Shown here one piece after another: positions 60,101 through 64,000 of a stretch of 64,000 nucleotides of DNA. The number at the start of each line of letters is the position of its first letter. The first letter of the stretch is position 1. The notes beneath the pieces were generated by a model. It was not told the origin of the DNA and ran no database searches. It saw only the letters and a program-made list of their open reading frames with translations. A program made the translations under genes and the position numbers. Source of the stretch: Crossaster papposus (Eukaryota > Echinodermata > Asteroidea > Velatida > Solasteridae); assembly GCA_037893245.1 (NCBI GenBank), contig JBAIAA010000409.1:1975001-2039000 (forward strand), written 5' to 3'.

Positions 60101-62750
60101 GCGGCTGTGGATGTACATATAATTGCAGCACTGACATGTACATGTATTGTCATGTGACCTACCTCATAAACAAGTTTGATGTTTGCTTTAATCTCGGCAG
60201 AATCCTTCGTCAGCTTATCGCTCAAACTAAAAAATAATGACATATCAATATACATGTGTAACCGATTTGGAAGGTTAAAAGGAGGAACGTGACGCAGATT
60301 TTGGGTTTTCCTTTGAAAATATATAATTTTATTAGATTTCTTGACAAAGTACAAAATTTATTTACAATTTAATTTTTTTGGAATAATTTTGGCACAATCA
60401 CGTGCGACTTCAATTTTTTAAATATATAGCACAATCACAGGCCACTTATCTCGATAATAAATAAGAAAAACGACAACCATACAATGGGCATAATTATCTA
60501 ATGCAGACTTGTCTGCTACAGCCAAATGGGTTGGTGTTTACATGTAGGAAGCTATCTGCATTTAGCCAAACGACTGTCGCAGTCCCAACCCACATACCTG
60601 TGCCCATCCACGCACTACCCGCTAGAAGGGCTAACATTAATAAAACAAATGTATTGCACGATAGTGCGAAGGCTGGATACAAACTGCATACATGTACGTA
60701 GACTAGTTAAAAGTGTCTTCGCTGCAAGGCTCAGATATCAAGTGACAGAAAAACACTGACCAGCGGACCGGGAAAGCAACACTGGAATGTCAGGAACCCG
60801 CTTAACCAGTTCGCGCCGGGATTATTTTAACATCGCCGAGCCCACGGGCGGGATTATTTTTAACGAAACTCAATCCGAAGCGTGTTCAGGCTGATAGTGC
60901 CGGGAAGCACACCCACGCATTTCTGGCCTTGCCCGCTGCTGACATACATTTCCGAACTTGAACTTGGCGTGTTTATGCGTCATCCGTTTTGAATCTGGGG
61001 AAATATTTGCGTTTATATACGTCATCCGGCGCGAACTGGTTAAGAATGCAGTCCCATTGTGGACCAAGAGCACACACAATAAGAGCATGGAGGACGCAAA
61101 AGTCAGTAAGGTGGGCACCAGCATATGCAAATTAAGTGCCAGGCAGCACACGAAAGTCTGGCTGGTCACACATGTTTAATGTTTATTAAAATAAAAGTGA
61201 AACTGACTAGGTGCATTATTTATTTGAACAAAGAAATAGACTGGAGCAGGGCTTGAACCTGTGACCTCCGAGTTGCCGTTCCGGTGCTTTACCAACTGAG
61301 CTATCCAGGTCGCGATTTTTTTTCCCCAAACGACATCGCCATAGAACTGTTTTTTTAGCGCATCTGATTGGCTATCTGTTACATCATGGTAGTAAATGCT
61401 ACTCTAAATTTATTGACCCTAGGATTCTCAACTTATTAACCCTAACTTAACCCAAACCCAAACCCAAACCCAAACTCTTTTTGACCCTAGGACTCTGGGC
61501 TTTTTTTACCCTAGTACACGTCGTACACGTCATGCAATGCGACACATGGATGAATGGATGACGTAGATATCAACAATTGTTAAACAACCAATCAGATGCG
61601 CTAAAAACTAGTTCTATGGGGATGTCGTTTGGGAAATTTTGTTCGCATCCAGGCCTGTGTTGGCGGTTCCCCAAATTAGTCAATACCTTTGTTCAGGGGG
61701 TGCTATTCAGAAGTCACAACCCGTAATTTACATGTTGCCAGGGATCACGCCCCAAGTCCCAATATTAGCAACATTAATTGACCTGGGAAATAGCAAACAG
61801 AGATCACTCAGAGAAGATATGGTACGTCTTCTATCGCGTCTTCCATAACCCGTTGTTGTATTTATAATACAAAATGAATGGCAGCCAAATTGACCAATCA
61901 ACAGCTTAATTAGTCTAGATTTTTTATCGAAATGGGGTCACAGTTTCTAAAGTCAATTACTATTGGTTGGCATGCGGGGTCATATAAGTTTACACGACTT
62001 CTGCACACCTGAATGTTGAATCTTCAGACTATTACTTAAAAAATTGAAAATGAGACGAAACTGAGCAGAGGTTGAAATGACATTTCTCAGGTATTAGAAA
62101 AGAGGATACAATTATTCTTATAATGCTGTTTGTTGTGCTTCAATTGGACAATCTGTTAACAAGTTATGGCTTTTTATGTCTGTTTTCGCAAAAGTAAAAT
62201 ATTGAGAAAAAGACCTTTAAAGTTATGTACACTATGTGAAATGAAAACATTTCAATTGTTCCCTTAAAAACACTTTGATACTACAAAGTACATGTATTTC
62301 TTAACCAGTTCAGGCCAGGATTATTTTAACATCACTGTGCCGACGCGCGGGAGTATTTTTAACGAAACTCGATCCGAAGCGGGTTCAGGTCGCCAGTACC
62401 AGGAAGCACACCCACGCATTTCCGGCCTTGCTCGCTGCTGACAGACATTTCCGGCCTTACTCGTGACGTGTTTATGCGTCATCCGTTTTGAATCTGGGGA
62501 AAACTTTGCGTTTATATTCGTCATCCGGCGCGAACTGGTTAACAAGATATAGTTTATAGTAGGCATACCAAAGATTACCTAGGAAATATCAATAAATCCG
62601 TCTATCTTACCAGAACACCTCACATACATAGCTCAACCTTACCTTGTCAGGTGGTCGCACTTTTTGTCAATGAACTTCAGTGCCTCCGGTGGTGTAAATT
62701 CTACAAAGAACCCAAAACCAACGAGAACGTAGACCCTGCTTGCGTCAGGT
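57075..62750 (-). CDS. UXT: UXT, prefoldin-like protein (last three coding exons)
   Basis: Minus-strand exons 62750-62643, 60226-60163 and 57140-57075 join in phase. The product carries [15 protein letters not shown] and [12 protein letters not shown], the beta-hairpin region, followed by [19 protein letters not shown] and GLRELQHLE, the C-terminal coiled helix of the alpha-type prefoldin fold. UXT is a subunit of the R2TP/prefoldin-like co-chaperone complex and a nuclear cofactor; human UXT has 157 residues. About 79 residues are present here. The N-terminal exons were not found between 62751 and 64000, so they are probably beyond the right edge. The gene converges on RASSF. Confidence 0.9.
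57428..57675. mobile_element. MITE family A, degenerate full-length copy (A7)
   Basis: Left end TTATAAGCAGTTTGCGCC, right end CCGGCACAAACTGG-TTAA. In UXT intron. Confidence 0.75.
57936..58110. repeat. Inverted repeat, arms of about 75 bp
   Basis: CATGACTAATACACACGGAT at the left and its near inverse (ATCCGTGTGTATTAGCTATG) at the right; the outer ACCCACTT and AAGTGGGT also pair. Confidence 0.75.
58122..58435 (+). repeat. Dispersed repeat E (copy 4)
   Basis: ACACAAAGGGAACAATGGGAG through TTTTGTACACGAGAACAAA, as at 29290. Confidence 0.75.
58511..58624 (+). repeat. 57-bp tandem duplication
   Basis: GACCAAACAACTATGGTTCG...CACCAGATTAG occurs at 58511-58567 and 58568-58624 with a single difference. 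Confidence 0.95.
58625..60162. other. UXT intron, with hairpin and CpG patch
   Basis: GGTATAGTACTTT recurs three times at 59298-59356. A YY1-like AAAATGGCGGC is at 59649. An imperfect hairpin, GTACGTCTATCTCCCCTCGG against CCCTCGGGGGAATAGACGTG, lies at about 59745-59850. Confidence 0.5.
60163..60226 (-). CDS. UXT: UXT middle coding exon
   Basis: 64 bp. Acceptor TCATTATTTTTTAG, one base completes Ser, then [20 protein letters not shown] and E. Donor TGAG|GTAGGT. LTKDS...IKA is a conserved UXT stretch. Confidence 0.92.
60802..61043. mobile_element. TTAA-flanked MITE family A, complete copy (A8)
   Basis: TTAA-CCAGTTCGCGCCGG to CCGGCGCGAACTGG-TTAA. In UXT intron. Confidence 0.88.
61236..61317 (-). 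pseudogene. tRNA-like sequence (tRNA pseudogene or SINE head)
   Basis: The minus strand reads GATAGCTCAGTTGGTAAAGC (A-box region) and GGTTCAAGCCC (B-box-like). A cloverleaf can be drawn, but the acceptor stem has two or three mismatches, the D stem one, and position 33 of the anticodon loop is C instead of T (anticodon would be GGC). I read it as non-functional. Confidence 0.6.
61322..61636. mobile_element. MITE with about 45-bp inverted ends
   Basis: CCCCAAACGACATCGCCATA and TAGCGCATCTGATTGG at the left are mirrored by CCAATCAGATGCGCTA and GATGTCGTTTGGG at the right. The centre has TTAACCC and AACCCAAACCC runs. It begins immediately after the tRNA-like block. Confidence 0.75.
62035..62225. 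mobile_element. MITE family K, partial inverted copy
   Basis: AAATGAGACGAAACTGAGCA and CAGGTATTAGAAAAGAGGAT match the inverse of 48930-49070. Confidence 0.6.
62301..62542. mobile_element. TTAA-flanked MITE family A, complete copy (A9)
   Basis: TTAA-CCAGTTCAGGCC to CCGGCGCGAACTGG-TTAA. It lies 100 bp downstream of the donor of the UXT exon 62750-62643. Confidence 0.85.
62643..62750 (-). CDS. UXT: UXT coding exon, first in window
   Basis: 108 bp. Acceptor CTTTTACCCACAG; one base completes the previous codon, then [18 protein letters not shown] and [16 protein letters not shown]. Donor ACAAG|GTAAGG. The match to the beta-hairpin region of UXT is clear. Confidence 0.92.
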
Positions 62751-63058
62751 CTGTGGGTAAAAGTAAAGACCACAAAAAGATTTCTTCTAAAGTGCTGTAC
62801 GTGTGCAGATTGTCTTGTTGCCAATATTCCCAGATTTTATATTTATTCGATTACAGACCCGCCGACTCTGAATAATGCATTTTCCCGGAAGCAGTGTTTT
62901 GAGTCAAGTTGGATGAATTTTTATACCAAAGCACGTAGTAAATGCCATCGATATTTTGCAGACTTTTTGTTAGTGTCAGACCCAATCGCTGCACGCAGGA
63001 GCTTTTGCGTTTACGTGTAGCCAGCGCGCAGTTCAATCAGGTGATTGTAAACAATATG
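62751..63058. other. UXT intron, no exon seen
   Basis: No sequence resembling the earlier UXT exons was found on the minus strand. Confidence 0.45.
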
Positions 63059-63480
63059 TAACCTGGCACCACGAAATGGGTGAAAAGTCGCACAAAGAAA
63101 AATTGACGTTTTTACATTTCTAGAAAGAAGAAGCCCTAAGCTTTCAAATGATGTATTGTGTGTTGCTGTAGCTTATTCCTAGCCGCTGCTATACTCTTTC
63201 AAAATTGATGAAGTCATGCTCCCTGGTTTTGAGAAAACGAAGTTCAAAGGCTGTGAACCGTGCCAAATATACCATCACTCACTGCAATTCAGCTGCAAAA
63301 AAGACACAATTTAGAGTTTTAATTGAGCTATGTAATGTTGGGATATGATAAAGAATGGTTTTATGTATGTAAAAACGTTACAAACTCGAAACCGACCTCC
63401 CACTTGAAAAATTGACGTTTTGGCCAATAACTCGCTTTGGCAATGTGCGACTTTTCGCTCGTTTCGTGGTGCCAGGTCAC
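63059..63480. mobile_element. MITE with inverted ends around TGGCACCACGAAA
   Basis: GTAACCTGGCACCACGAAAT at the left, mirrored by TTTCGTGGTGCCAGGTCAC at the right. A second inner pair is formed by AAAAGTCGCACA / TGTGCGACTTTT, and AATTGACGTTTT recurs near both ends. Confidence 0.75.
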
Positions 63481-64000
63481 AAATTATATATCATTCATAA
63501 ATACCTGGGACAATTTAGGCATTCCTATTGGTCGAGAGCTCGTCACGTGGCTGGTATTAAACGGACGATAACGACTTGGCTGGAAGTGATTAAAACCAGC
63601 TGGCAACAACGCGATATACCTGTTCCCAGGGCTCACTTTATTTCCAACCGTACCTCGTCTCCAATAGTAAGAGCGGGTAGTGTTGAGCGTGTACAGCTCG
63701 ACACCCTGGGAACGAGGTTGCCAATGGCAGTAATAGTCTGGTTCATAGTAAATACGCTTTATTGCATGTTTTATGTACTGTAGAGCGACGGAGGCGGAAA
63801 CATGTTATTTGACACACACAGAATGGCGAAACACCAAAATTTACTTGCGACAATTTTCCGGGATTTTCGGGGATTATTTGGCTTAATTTAAAAAAAAAGG
63901 TATTTATGAATGGGAATAAATGCGTGTTCGAGAGGTTTTAATCACTTTTTTTAATACCGCTTGGAGTCTGGGTGCTGATAATTACCCGAGCCGAAGGTAA
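63481..64000. other. Right edge, probably UXT intron
   Basis: Two blocks facing each other (TGTTCCCAGGGC near 63621 and CCCTGGGAACGAGGTTG near 63705) suggest another small inverted-repeat element. No exon was recognised. Confidence 0.4.

Noticed and set aside
61236..61317. Functional tRNA
   Set aside because: Acceptor-stem and D-stem mismatches and C at position 33 argue for a pseudogene or a SINE head.
63412..63783. 123-codon frame at the right edge
   Set aside because: It overlaps the end of a MITE and a small inverted repeat, and no protein family was recognised.

Overview
This window is a piece of an intron-rich animal nuclear genome. The identifiable genes are spliced, with GT-AG introns of hundreds to thousands of bases. 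The rest is dense in small terminal-inverted-repeat elements (MITEs), SINE pieces, two LINE fragments and two minisatellites. The gene content is metazoan, and the noncoding DNA is full of the palindromes TACATGTA and TACCGGTA. I think a marine invertebrate deuterostome (echinoderm, hemichordate or amphioxus) is likeliest, but the phylum cannot be fixed from sequence reading alone.

Four genes were assembled exon by exon, with splice phases that join. (1) SMC1A, minus strand: the first two coding exons (4305-4197 and 1233-1053), running off the left edge. They encode the start of the cohesin ATPase head, with the Walker A motif split by the intron. (2) TATDN2, plus strand: four coding exons (7358-16085), 1450 codons, with a very long low-complexity N-terminal region and a complete TatD nuclease domain. 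(3) A RASSF1/3/5-type gene, plus strand: seven coding exons (24929-47570), 554 codons, with C1, Ras-association and SARAH domains; it carries a 13-kb first intron. (4) UXT, a prefoldin-like protein, minus strand: the last three coding exons (62750-57075), with the 5' exons beyond the right edge or not found. SMC1A and TATDN2 are divergent, and a CpG-rich NRF1-like and CTCF-like patch lies between them. RASSF and UXT are convergent.

Between and inside the genes: 0-4.2 kb is SMC1A intron with three MITE types and a 1.15-kb fold-back element. 4.3-7.3 kb holds the divergent promoter region and a 17-bp minisatellite. 11.2-16 kb is TATDN2 intron with SINEs and a hAT-type MITE. 16-24.9 kb is intergenic, with an 11-bp minisatellite and several inverted repeats. 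25.8-47.4 kb is RASSF intron: a complex repeat cluster at 28.8-31.7 kb, a region rich in GTAC palindromes, many TTAA-flanked MITEs, and a LINE fragment inserted inside a MITE. 47.6-57 kb is intergenic, with a second 1.2-kb fold-back element and a pogo/Tigger-type MITE. 57-64 kb is UXT intron with further MITE copies.

No new gene system was found. The most informative observations are about mobile elements. Target-site duplications can be read directly for hAT, Harbinger-like, pogo-like and TTAA families. Two nested insertions give an order of events. MITEs sit within 35 bp of the stop codons of both convergent genes. Both fold-back elements and a perfect 45-bp hairpin deserve checking as recent or structurally active DNA.
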